Origin: Elysia marginata
Lineage: Eukaryota > Mollusca > Gastropoda > Plakobranchidae
DNA length: 64,000 nucleotides
Direction of reading: 5' to 3'
Assembly: GCA_019649035.1 (NCBI GenBank)
Contig: BMAT01004631.1
Coordinates: 68,172-132,171 of the forward strand
The notes beneath the pieces were generated by a model that was not told the origin of the DNA, searched no databases, and worked only from the letters and a program-made list of their open reading frames with translations. Positions 9,334-17,720 of the stretch are shown piece by piece (position 1 is the first letter of the stretch; the number at the start of each line of letters is the position of its first letter). Made by a program: the position numbers and the translations under genes.

Positions 9334-10340
9334 ATTATTTTTTTAATCTCCTTTCCTATTCGTTTAACCAGAGGGACGACAACAGAATTTCCGGCTTGGG
9401 TATAGAGTTTGCTATCAGCAATTGGGGGAAATAAGTATTTTTCTACCGGGAAGCCTTGAAAAGCAAAACATTCTTTAGGGGTTAATTTTCTTATTCCAAA
9501 TGCATCTCTTATCAACGGGACATTATGTCCTCCTGTTCCCATATTGGCAGTAAGTGTAGGGCAAAGTTTATTTTTATTCTCCCGTACATAAACCCTTCTC
9601 CATTGATAAACGGTATTTCTTTTTGCCATAATCTCTTCTAGAATAGAAAAATATTTATGTGTTTTTGGATAATAATACTTATCATTTTGTTTATCCATAT
9701 TCAAAAAAGTATGAATATTATTAGTCAGCAAAACTTCATTCGGAAATTTAAAGTTTTTATAATTTTTTACTCTTTTAGGTTCAAATCCCAAAATAAATAC
9801 ACGCTCTCTATTCTGAGGGATATTAATATGTCTAAATGGGTTTAAAACCTTGTAAAAGACTTTGTAATGTAATTTTTTTTCTAAAATATCTACTATTGTT
9901 TTAAAGGTTTTTCCTTTGTCATGAGAGAGAAGATTTTTTACATTTTCCAATAACACAACTTTAGGTCTATGCTTTTCAATTATTTGTTCTATGTCAAAGA
10001 ACAAAATCCCTCTCGTATCAGAAAACCCTTTTTGATACCCTGCTATTGAAAATGCTTGGCAGGGAAATCCTGCACAAAGTATATCAAAACTACTCGGGAT
10101 ATAGTTTTTAACGGACTGCTTTGTTATATCACCAAAAGGCACTTCGCCAAAATTCAATTCATATGTTTGTTGTGCATGTTTATTATTCTCGGAAGAGAAT
10201 ACACATTTGCCTCCAACTTCTTGCATGGCAATTCTAAACCCACCCACACCAGCAAATAAATCTATAAATGTAAAGGATTCCTTATTGGGTCTCGGAAAAG
10301 GGATATTTTTTCCTTTTTTAAGTATTGAACAGTCAATCAT
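9330..10340 (-). CDS. DNA (cytosine-5-)-methyltransferase
   Basis: This is a C5-cytosine DNA methyltransferase of 336 residues, modification arm of a type II restriction-modification locus. All main motifs are present in the standard order: I (FIDLFAGVGGFR, about 25-36), IV with the catalytic cysteine (GFPCQAFSIAG, about 91-101), VI (LLENVKNL), VIII (QNRERVFILGF), IX (RKLTPKECFAFQGFP) and X (QAGNSVVVPL). The target recognition region between VIII and IX is short, so the recognition site is not predictable. The gene looks intact, whereas the endonuclease that overlaps its stop codon looks broken. The start is ATG; a possible -7 box lies at 10361-10368. Confidence 0.95.
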   Translation of the reverse strand: MIDCSILKKGKNIPFPRPNKESFTFIDLFAGVGGFRIAMQEVGGKCVFSSENNKHAQQTYELNFGEVPFGDITKQSVKNYIPSSFDILCAGFPCQAFSIAGYQKGFSDTRGILFFDIEQIIEKHRPKVVLLENVKNLLSHDKGKTFKTIVDILEKKLHYKVFYKVLNPFRHINIPQNRERVFILGFEPKRVKNYKNFKFPNEVLLTNNIHTFLNMDKQNDKYYYPKTHKYFSILEEIMAKRNTVYQWRRVYVRENKNKLCPTLTANMGTGGHNVPLIRDAFGIRKLTPKECFAFQGFPVEKYLFPPIADSKLYTQAGNSVVVPLVKRIGKEIKKII

Positions 10341-10360
10341 AAAATGATAGGCTTTTGTCC

Positions 10361-10368
10361 CAAAATTA
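10361..10368 (-). promoter_or_regulatory. Possible -7 box upstream of the C5-methyltransferase gene
   Basis: The minus strand reads TAATTTTG, a full match to TAnnTTTG, about 20 bases before the ATG at 10340. No clear TTTG was seen at -33, so support is moderate. Confidence 0.4.
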
Positions 10369-10546
10369 AAGATATTCTCATTATTTGAAAAGTGCTTGGG
10401 CTTACTTGAAGGACTCTTTTATGATAAAAAAACTGATTTTAATGCTTTGACATAAAGGTAGATGGAGAATGTACAAAAAAATAAACCGTAGGTCTTTTAA
10501 AAAAACATAGGCTTCAAAATCTCTTCTGATTTTTTGAAATTGCCAT

Positions 10547-10574
10547 TTTGAATGTACGAAAAGTACTACTTTTG
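10547..10574 (+). promoter_or_regulatory. Promoter of sppA
   Basis: TTTG (10547-10550) is followed after 16 bases by TACTTTTG (10567-10574). Predicted start of transcription is near 10581, about 16 bases before the sppA ATG at 10597. Confidence 0.6.
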
Positions 10575-10596
10575 CCAAAACACATAAAAAATTGAA

Positions 10597-12378
10597 ATGA
10601 AATTTATTAAGCAACTATTTACAGTAATACTTGGAGCTTTTATAGCGATAGGGATTAGTTTTTTACTACTTCTAGTTATTTTAGTATCTATAACAGAAGG
10701 ATTAGAGGGCTCATCTTATTCCCAGGTGTTGAAAGACAATACTGTTTTGAGATTGAATCTTACAGATATCAGTAAGGATTATAATAGAAGTTGGAACAAG
10801 GCTATTGAGTTTAAAATTGAGTCAGGTAATGGTTTAAACGATCTTTTGGATGCTATTAAGCATGCTAAAACAAATGGGAAAATTGTGGGGATAAGCATTC
10901 CACAGACCTACTGTAAAATGGGGATCGCTCAAATTTCTGCCGTTAGAAGGGCTTTGGAAGACTTCAAAACTTCTGGGAAGTTTGTATATGCATATGGAGA
11001 AATTTTTCATAAAAAAGATTATTACCTTAAAACTGTTTCCGATTCTATTTTTATCTCGCCAATGGGATTTATGGAAGTTAACGGACTTTCTTCCGAAAGG
11101 CTTTTCTATAAGAGTTTGCAAGACAAAACAGGGGTAAAAATGGAGATCGTAAGACACGGAAAATACAAAAGTGCTGTAGAGCCATTTTTACGGGATGATA
11201 TGAGTGAAGCCAATAGAGAGCAGATCACAGAGCTATTGACTTCCATTTGGGAAACTATTAGTACAGAAGCGTCTGAAAGTAGGGATATTCCTTTGGAAAG
11301 GTTTAATGATATGGTTGATAAATTTGTTTCTAGAAACTCCGAAGGTGCACTCAAAAATCGCCTTGTAGACGGTATTCTATACAAAGATCAGTACGAGAAT
11401 ATTTTGAAATCTAGAATAGGTATAGAAAAGGATGATGACATCAATATTATAAAATTGTCGGACTATATATCTGGTATGAAAAAAAACAATTATTTGGAGA
11501 GAGAGAGAAAGGATAAAATAGCTGTGATATATGCAGAAGGAGAGATAAAAAAGTCTTTTAAAGGGCCCTATGGAGAAGCTGGTATTAGTTATGAAAGTAT
11601 GCGCAAAGCCCTTCGCGAAGTCTCTAAAGATGATGATGTCAAAGCCATTGTCCTAAGGGTAAATTCACCTGGAGGAGATGCGATGGAGTCTGATATGATT
11701 TGGAGAGAGATAGAAATAGCAAAAAAGAAAAAGAAAGTCTATATTTCTATGGGTAATTATGCCGCATCGGGTGGCTATTATATTGCTTGTGGAGCGGATA
11801 AAATTTTTGCAGAAAAAACTACCATCACGGGGTCTATAGGTGTATTTGCTATGCTCCCCAATGCGGGAAAATTAGCAAATAAGATAGGCATTCATTCAGA
11901 ACAAGTCTCTACGCACAAAAATTCTTCCCCGTACAGTATTTTTAAGCCTTTGTCTGGATCTACAAGAGATTTTATAAAGGAAAGTATAGACCATATCTAC
12001 GATAGATTTTTGTCAAAAGTTGCTAAAGGGAGAGGCCTAAAAGTCACCTATGTAGATAGCATTGCTCAGGGAAGGGTTTGGACAGGAGAACAAGGCAAAA
12101 AAATAGGCTTGGTAGATGAAATAGGAGGGGTGGATGACGCTATTGAAATGGCCGCAGACGGATTGTCGGACTATTCTATAGTCAACTATCCTAAAAAAAA
12201 GCTCAACCTAGAGAATATTATTTCTGAAATTTCTAAACCAATTAAAGTAGGCAAATTACCCTTTTCAGACTTAGAGATTCTAAGGCCCTTTTATGAGGAT
12301 ATGAAGATGATAGAAGCATTTTCAAATGGCGGGTCCAAATACTATACAAGGCTACCTTATAAACTGAATATTAAATAG
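10597..12378 (+). CDS. sppA: Signal peptide peptidase SppA, 67K type
   Basis: This is a membrane-anchored serine protease of family S49 that degrades cleaved signal peptides. The 593 residues fit the long, duplicated form. One N-terminal membrane segment (about residues 6-32) is followed by two S49 repeats. The catalytic lysine is expected in the first repeat (IVRHGKYKSAVEPF, about 185-198), and the nucleophilic serine in the second (YAASGGYYIACGADKIFA, about residue 391). The conserved GSIGVFAMLPN follows. It is the first gene of a plus-strand run that includes the RDD protein, the HD phosphohydrolase and ung. The start is ATG with a good promoter upstream. Confidence 0.95.
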   Translation: MKFIKQLFTVILGAFIAIGISFLLLLVILVSITEGLEGSSYSQVLKDNTVLRLNLTDISKDYNRSWNKAIEFKIESGNGLNDLLDAIKHAKTNGKIVGISIPQTYCKMGIAQISAVRRALEDFKTSGKFVYAYGEIFHKKDYYLKTVSDSIFISPMGFMEVNGLSSERLFYKSLQDKTGVKMEIVRHGKYKSAVEPFLRDDMSEANREQITELLTSIWETISTEASESRDIPLERFNDMVDKFVSRNSEGALKNRLVDGILYKDQYENILKSRIGIEKDDDINIIKLSDYISGMKKNNYLERERKDKIAVIYAEGEIKKSFKGPYGEAGISYESMRKALREVSKDDDVKAIVLRVNSPGGDAMESDMIWREIEIAKKKKKVYISMGNYAASGGYYIACGADKIFAEKTTITGSIGVFAMLPNAGKLANKIGIHSEQVSTHKNSSPYSIFKPLSGSTRDFIKESIDHIYDRFLSKVAKGRGLKVTYVDSIAQGRVWTGEQGKKIGLVDEIGGVDDAIEMAADGLSDYSIVNYPKKKLNLENIISEISKPIKVGKLPFSDLEILRPFYEDMKMIEAFSNGGSKYYTRLPYKLNIK

Positions 12379-12406
12379 TTACATACTTACTTCATACCAT
12401 CAAACA

Positions 12407-12892
12407 ATGTCAGATATAGATAAAAAGGACTCGGTAACCCGGTTTGCGTTTGCTAATTTTTTCGAACGTTTTCTAGCTTTTTTAATAGACTCTTTTATTA
12501 TAGCTATTGTGTTACTTTTTATTATTTTTCTCTATGGCTTAGGAGATGGACTGGAGAGAACTTTGACCGCTCTTTTGAATGAAGACTCAGAGACACTTCA
12601 AATATTGCAGTTTGGGGTTTCTCCTATTTTGGCACTCATTTATCATTCCTATTTTGAGTCTTCTAAATATCAGGCTACTATAGGAAAATCTCTATTGAAA
12701 ATAAAGGTTGTGGACTCTGACGGGGCACGTGCTTCATTTAAAAATTGCTTTATAAGGAATGTGTTGAGAAGGTTATCAGAAATAACCTATTTGGCGGGAC
12801 ATTTGTATATGCTTTTTAATCGGAATAGGCAGACAGTATATGACTTGTTGGCAAAAACATATGTCGTTAAAGAACCGGTAAGGGATGAATAA
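12407..12892 (+). CDS. RDD family membrane protein
   Basis: This 161-residue protein belongs to the RDD family, small integral membrane proteins often suspected of transport or ion exchange. After a short polar N-terminus, FFERFLAFLIDSFI carries the arginine and aspartate that name the family. Hydrophobic segments cover about residues 27-48 and 67-85, and a C-terminal one is followed by NRQTVYDLLAKTYVV, the usual RDD ending. It starts 28 bases after sppA and overlaps the next gene by 8 bases, so these are co-transcribed. Its specific function is unknown. Confidence 0.85.
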   Translation: MSDIDKKDSVTRFAFANFFERFLAFLIDSFIIAIVLLFIIFLYGLGDGLERTLTALLNEDSETLQILQFGVSPILALIYHSYFESSKYQATIGKSLLKIKVVDSDGARASFKNCFIRNVLRRLSEITYLAGHLYMLFNRNRQTVYDLLAKTYVVKEPVRDE

Positions 12893-14912
12893 AAAAGCAA
12901 AGAGGAAGCTCTTTTATAGGTTGTTTCTAGCTCTAGTTTCAGTCTGCTATTTAGTCATTATCTTCCCCAAGGGGAATACCTTTAAATACAACTTTCAGAA
13001 AGGTAAGCCCTGGTTGTATGAAGATATATACGCCCCTTTTGACTTCCCCGTTTACAAGACTGATGAAGAAGTAAATCTTGAAAAAGAGACTATTGTAAAA
13101 TCTGCAATACCTTACTACTATGTTAATATAAATATTGTAGACAGCGTAAAGGGAAAATATCAATCTAAATTTCAATCTTACTTTTCAGACCAAATAAATA
13201 CTCGCCAAAAAGAGAAACTCTTTAAACTAGGAGAGGATTTAATAGACAGTATTTATGTAAATGGAGTAGTTATAAGCAACAAGTATGAGCATGAGATTAT
13301 AAATTTTGTAAGAGAAGGGAATGAATTAGAACAGATTTCATTTGATAAGCTATTTAAAATCAATGAATTAAATTCTTTTTTAGATACTCATTTAAATACT
13401 GCGATAGCACGAAAGTATTTGAATGAGTTTAATTCACTACTCTTTGAAATTATAGAGCAAAATGTTGTCAAAAATGAAGCACTCACTAAAAAATTGATTG
13501 ACGAAGCACTCAAAAAAGTGGCAATTGTCAATGATTATGTAGATATGGGAAGGCGAATTATCTCTAAAGGCGAGATAGTAGAAGGCGAGAAATACAATGT
13601 TTTGATTTCCCTTAGAAAGAAATTTCAGTCCCAGCTATGGAGTGATGGAAATTATATTTGGACAATTTTGGGTCATGGTTTTCTAGTAGGACTTGTACTA
13701 GTTATTCTAACCTTATTTATCAAAAAATTTTCGGTTGATGTCTACAACAGTATAAGACTTTTTGCCTTTATCATCACCATGTTGCTATTATTTACAACGG
13801 TGTGTATTTATATAATGAAGTATGACCACAATTATATTTATATGGTACCTATATGTATTATGCCCATCACACTAACTTCTTTTTTCAAAACAAGGGTTAC
13901 AATCTCTGTTTTTATCTCCACACTATTGATTTTAGGCTTTATTGTACCCAACGGTTTTCAATTTTTCTTTTCCCAAACTGTGGCGGGTTTGACTACGCTT
14001 GTTACGGTATTTCAATTTTACAGAAGAGCGAATCTATTTGTTGTAGTAATGCTAGTTACACTGTCATATATCATTAGTTATATTGGGTTTAGTATTATAC
14101 AAGAGGGGAGTCCACAGCATATAGACATCCAGATGATATTATATTTTATAATCAATGGATTGACGGTGCTTTTTGTTCAACCACTTATATATATGCTAGA
14201 GAAAGTTTTCGGGGTTGTGTCTGATTTATCACTTTTAGAACTCTCTGATACGAATTCAAAACTCTTAAAAGAACTTTCTGAAAAAGCCCCCGGTACTTTT
14301 AATCACTCTCTACAGGTGGCAAACCTGGCAGAGACGGCTGCTACAGAGATAGGTGCCAATGTACTATTGGCACGCGTGGGAGCTCTTTACCACGATATAG
14401 GGAAGGTCATTAACCCCAACTATTTTACAGAAAACCAAATGGTTGAGGGGTCCCCACACGAAAAATTAACAGCTAGAGAAAGTACCAAGATTATTATAAA
14501 ACATGTAGAAAATGGTGTGGAGATAGCCCGAAAAAACAAGCTACCTGATAAAATTATAGACTTCATCCGTACCCATCATGGTAATAGTTTGGTTTATTAC
14601 TTTTATGCTAAGGAGAAAAAAGAAAAAGGTGAAGTTGATGAATACCTATTCAGGTACCCAGGTCCTACTCCATCTAGTAAGGAAATGGCAATTTTGATGA
14701 TGTCAGATGCCATAGAAGCAGGGAGTAAAAGCCTTAAAAATCCGACACCTGAAATATTATTGAGTTTTGTGGATAATATTATTGATAAGCAGGTTTTAGA
14801 CAAGCAGTTTATAGATACCGAAATCAGTTTTAAGGATATTGAAAAAATCAAACATATTTTAAAAGAAAAGTTACTTAATATATACAATTTAAGGATAGAA
14901 TACCCCAAGTAA
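12885..14912 (+). CDS. 7TM-HD membrane phosphohydrolase, PgpH-like
   Basis: This 675-residue protein has the layout of 7TMR-HD proteins such as PgpH, cyclic-di-AMP phosphodiesterases of the membrane. An N-terminal membrane segment (about 9-28) is followed by an extracytoplasmic domain (about 30-255), a cluster of hydrophobic segments (about 260-445) and a cytoplasmic HD domain (about 475-650). The HD metal ligands are visible in FNHSLQVANLAE and ALYHDIGK, with further histidines in IRTHHGNS. The substrate is inferred from the family; no cyclic-dinucleotide gene lies nearby. It overlaps the RDD gene by 8 bases and is 12 bases from ung. Confidence 0.88.
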   Translation: MNKKAKRKLFYRLFLALVSVCYLVIIFPKGNTFKYNFQKGKPWLYEDIYAPFDFPVYKTDEEVNLEKETIVKSAIPYYYVNINIVDSVKGKYQSKFQSYFSDQINTRQKEKLFKLGEDLIDSIYVNGVVISNKYEHEIINFVREGNELEQISFDKLFKINELNSFLDTHLNTAIARKYLNEFNSLLFEIIEQNVVKNEALTKKLIDEALKKVAIVNDYVDMGRRIISKGEIVEGEKYNVLISLRKKFQSQLWSDGNYIWTILGHGFLVGLVLVILTLFIKKFSVDVYNSIRLFAFIITMLLLFTTVCIYIMKYDHNYIYMVPICIMPITLTSFFKTRVTISVFISTLLILGFIVPNGFQFFFSQTVAGLTTLVTVFQFYRRANLFVVVMLVTLSYIISYIGFSIIQEGSPQHIDIQMILYFIINGLTVLFVQPLIYMLEKVFGVVSDLSLLELSDTNSKLLKELSEKAPGTFNHSLQVANLAETAATEIGANVLLARVGALYHDIGKVINPNYFTENQMVEGSPHEKLTARESTKIIIKHVENGVEIARKNKLPDKIIDFIRTHHGNSLVYYFYAKEKKEKGEVDEYLFRYPGPTPSSKEMAILMMSDAIEAGSKSLKNPTPEILLSFVDNIIDKQVLDKQFIDTEISFKDIEKIKHILKEKLLNIYNLRIEYPK

Positions 14913-14924
14913 CAACTTATCTAA

Positions 14925-15590
14925 ATGGGTATAAGAATAGAAAAATCATGGTATAAAGAGCTAAAGGAAGAGTTTGAGAAGCCCTATTTTAAAGACTTAA
15001 TTCACTTTGTAAAGGCGCAGTACAGCGCTTATAAATGCTTTCCTCCGGGAAAACAAATTTTTTCGTCATTTGATACTTGTCCATTTGATAAAGTTAAGGT
15101 GGTTATTATTGGACAAGACCCTTATCACAGAAGGGGGCAGGCAAATGGACTCTGTTTTTCAGTGCACGAAAATATTATTCACCCTCCTTCACTTGTCAAT
15201 ATATTTAAAGAGTTAGAGAGAGACTTGGGAAAATCCTATCCTAAAAGTGGGGACTTGGGCTTTTGGGCAAAGCAAGGTGTACTATTACTCAATGCGACTC
15301 TTTCAGTGAGAGAATCGCAAGCCGGCAGCCATCAAAATAGAGGTTGGGAGGTATTTACAGACACCGTAATTTCTATTCTTTCTCAAAAGAAAAGTGAAAT
15401 TGTCTACCTGCTTTGGGGAGGTTTTGCGAGAAGTAAAAAGAAGTTAATAAATATCAAAAATAACCTAATACTGGAATCTGGACACCCCTCACCCCTTAGT
15501 GCTAATAGGGGGCTATGGTTTGGAAACAAACATTTTAGTAAAACAAATAACTTCCTGATTTCCAAAGGAAAAGAGCCAATAACTTGGTAG
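14925..15590 (+). CDS. ung: Uracil-DNA glycosylase, family 1
   Basis: This base-excision repair enzyme removes uracil from DNA. Its 221 residues are the standard length. The catalytic water-activating aspartate lies in VVIIGQDPYHRRGQANGLCF (about 62-81), the uracil-binding segment is LLLNATLSVRESQAGSH, and the DNA-intercalation motif is SGHPSPLSANRG near the end. It is the last gene of the sppA run and ends one base from the stop codon of the opposite-strand gene, so the two transcripts converge with no spacer. Confidence 0.97.
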   Translation: MGIRIEKSWYKELKEEFEKPYFKDLIHFVKAQYSAYKCFPPGKQIFSSFDTCPFDKVKVVIIGQDPYHRRGQANGLCFSVHENIIHPPSLVNIFKELERDLGKSYPKSGDLGFWAKQGVLLLNATLSVRESQAGSHQNRGWEVFTDTVISILSQKKSEIVYLLWGGFARSKKKLINIKNNLILESGHPSPLSANRGLWFGNKHFSKTNNFLISKGKEPITW

Positions 15591-15591
15591 T

Positions 15592-16233
15592 TTACTTTTT
15601 TATAGAATCTGGTACTCGAAGCACCTTTAGTTGCTCTATTTCCATCAGTTTTTCCTTATTAAGGGTTTCCTGACTTACCCTGTCTAACTCCCTCAAAAAA
15701 GATTCGTAAGCCCCATAGATTTTGTTGATATTTATAATCAACTCACTTGTGTTAGGGTAAGGAGGATGTTCCATATCATCTTTTAATTTCAGTATATAGG
15801 TCTTTAATAGGGAGCATCTACTTGCAATTGAGGGCTTTTGAAACTTTTCAGGAAATGTTGCTTGCTCTAATTCTTCGATAAACTCTACTATATCGTAGAT
15901 CTGATAGTATAGGTTTTGATAGGAATTATCATTTGACTCTATATCATCATAAAAGGAAGCTTCTTTATCCTTGCCCTCTCCAGGAAAGAAAGGCTTTCTC
16001 TTACCTATATCTTCTATGGCCTCTTGCAAACTCTTTAGATCCCTCCATTCTCTTGTATCTTTTGAAAATTCATCACTCAAATTTATAGACTTAAATATTG
16101 GGTAAGGCGATACTCGTCCTTCTTTTTTTTTTACTCTTGATGTATCTTTTTTTGAATTTTCGCAAAAATAAATAGAGAAGAAAGCGAAAATGAGTAAAAA
16201 AAAACTCTTGTTAACTGAATTCCAAAACGACAT
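15592..16233 (-). CDS. Hypothetical exported protein, possibly a lipoprotein
   Basis: I do not recognise this 213-residue protein. The N-terminus (KSFFLLIFAFFSIYFC, residues 9-24) is a hydrophobic export signal ending at a cysteine, a weak lipobox. The remainder is charged, with predicted helices in the C-terminal half (FIEELEQATFPEKFQ, AYESFLRELDRVSQETLNKE). It is the third gene of a minus-strand operon after accD and msrB, separated from msrB by 14 bases. The pairing with a periplasmic methionine sulfoxide reductase suggests an envelope role, but no function can be assigned. Confidence 0.7.
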   Translation of the reverse strand: MSFWNSVNKSFFLLIFAFFSIYFCENSKKDTSRVKKKEGRVSPYPIFKSINLSDEFSKDTREWRDLKSLQEAIEDIGKRKPFFPGEGKDKEASFYDDIESNDNSYQNLYYQIYDIVEFIEELEQATFPEKFQKPSIASRCSLLKTYILKLKDDMEHPPYPNTSELIININKIYGAYESFLRELDRVSQETLNKEKLMEIEQLKVLRVPDSIKK

Positions 16234-16247
16234 TTTATATTGTCCTT

Positions 16248-16730
16248 TTATTTACTGGGAATGAAGTGCAATGAGGCAGAGTTAATGCAGTGCCTCATAC
16301 CTGTGGTTTCTTTAGGACCATCATCGAAAATATGACCTAAATGACCGCCACATTTTCCACATAAAACCTCTGTTCTCGTCATTCCATAAGAAGTATCTTT
16401 TTTATACACCAAGTTTTTTTCACTTCCTTTGTCAAAACTAGGCCATCCACAATGACTATTGTATTTATTTTTAGATAAGTAAAGTTCTGTTCCACAAGCC
16501 ACACAATTGTATGTCCCTTCTTCATAGAAATCATCGTACTTTCCGGTGTGTGGAGATTCTGTCCCCTTTTCTCTCAAAACATGATATTGACTTGGAGAGA
16601 GTATATTCTTCCACTCTTTCTTACTTTTTGTTATTGGAAATTTGTGATCTTTATCCATCATTCTCATTTCTGATTTTTGGCTTTTGCAATGAAAGAAAAG
16701 CATCGTAAATATTAGTAAAAAACATCTCAT
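16248..16730 (-). CDS. msrB: Peptide-methionine (R)-S-oxide reductase MsrB, lipoprotein form
   Basis: This enzyme reduces the R-sulfoxide of methionine in proteins. After a signal with a lipobox-like LFFHC (Cys about 14), the SelR domain covers about residues 35-158. The structural zinc cysteines are in YNCVACGTEL and VLCGKCGGHLGH, and the resolving and catalytic part ends in MRHCINSASLHF with the catalytic cysteine. The usual RYCINSASL is here RHCINSASL. The signal places it in the periplasm or on the outer membrane as a repair enzyme for exported proteins. It lies 10 bases after accD. Confidence 0.94.
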   Translation of the reverse strand: MRCFLLIFTMLFFHCKSQKSEMRMMDKDHKFPITKSKKEWKNILSPSQYHVLREKGTESPHTGKYDDFYEEGTYNCVACGTELYLSKNKYNSHCGWPSFDKGSEKNLVYKKDTSYGMTRTEVLCGKCGGHLGHIFDDGPKETTGMRHCINSASLHFIPSK

Positions 16731-16740
16731 TATTGAAGAC

Positions 16741-17598
16741 TTATTTTCTTACAGCTCTGTTTAATACCAAATCTATATAGAGATTAATTCTATCTTTTAA
16801 TTCATTTCTGTGAACTATAAAGTCTAGGAATCCATGTTCTTTTACAAATTCAGCCGTTTGGAAGTCCTTTGGTAGATCTTTACCCGTGGTGTCTTTGATT
16901 ATTCGCGGTCCCGCAAAGCCAATCAAGGCCCCCGGCTCACTAATATTGATATCCCCCAACATGGCAAATGATGCTGTTACACCACCTGTAGTGGGATCTG
17001 TACAAAGCGAGATATAGGGCAACTTTTCCCTTGCCAATAGGGTAAGTTTGGCAGATGTCTTGGCCATTTGCATCAGGGATATAGCCGATTCCATCATTCT
17101 CGCACCCCCGGATTTGGAAATCAATAAAAACGGCAATTTCTTTTTAATAGCGTGGTCTATTGCCCTGCATATTTTTTCTCCGACAACACTACCCATAGAC
17201 CCTCCTATAAAGGCAAAATCCATACACGAAATAACTATTTCCTTTCCCTTAGAGCGACCAACAGCAGTGCGGAGGGCATCTTTTAATTTTGTTTTCTTTT
17301 GGGTTGCTTTTAGCCTGTCGGCATATTTTTTTTTATCTATAAATTTTAGAGGATCTTTAGGTGCCACATCCTTGTCTATCTCTTTGAAATTATTATCATC
17401 AAAAAGTATCTCAAAATACTCCTTGCTACCTATTTTTACATGGTAGTTGTCCTCCTGACTGACATAATTGTTGCTCACAAGCTCCTGATAATCTAAAAGT
17501 TTACCAGTAGGTGTTTGGTGCCACAACCCCTTTGGGACATCCTTCTTGTCCTCAGTTTTAGTAATGATATTCTTTTCTGTACGCTTAAACCAGGGCAT
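16741..17598 (-). CDS. accD: Acetyl-CoA carboxylase carboxyltransferase subunit beta
   Basis: AccD, with AccA, transfers the carboxyl group from biotin to acetyl-CoA to make malonyl-CoA. The 285 residues include the crotonase-like core with [29 protein letters not shown] and [20 protein letters not shown], and GFAGPR(I)I. In most bacteria the N-terminus holds a four-cysteine zinc ribbon. Here the same region reads [20 protein letters not shown], and all four cysteines are absent although the MPWFKRTEK start and the spacing are kept. From memory this loss is shared by other Flavobacteriia, so it is likely lineage-typical rather than decay. It leads the accD-msrB-hypothetical operon. Confidence 0.95.
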   Translation of the reverse strand: MPWFKRTEKNIITKTEDKKDVPKGLWHQTPTGKLLDYQELVSNNYVSQEDNYHVKIGSKEYFEILFDDNNFKEIDKDVAPKDPLKFIDKKKYADRLKATQKKTKLKDALRTAVGRSKGKEIVISCMDFAFIGGSMGSVVGEKICRAIDHAIKKKLPFLLISKSGGARMMESAISLMQMAKTSAKLTLLAREKLPYISLCTDPTTGGVTASFAMLGDINISEPGALIGFAGPRIIKDTTGKDLPKDFQTAEFVKEHGFLDFIVHRNELKDRINLYIDLVLNRAVRK

Positions 17599-17687
17599 TG
17601 AATTATAGTTTTATGGGGCTAAGTTATAATTTTAGACTTTAATATAAGTTGATAACAAAGCAAAAGTTTTATAGCAACCAATATTAC

Positions 17688-17695
17688 TATCTTCG
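17688..17695 (+). promoter_or_regulatory. Near-consensus -7 box before the secreted hypothetical gene
   Basis: TATCTTCG matches TAnnTTTG at seven of eight positions and lies 25 bases before the ATG at 17721. No clear -33 element was seen. Confidence 0.35.
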
Positions 17696-17720
17696 CTAAA
17701 TTTCTCAGATTTGTTTTAAA

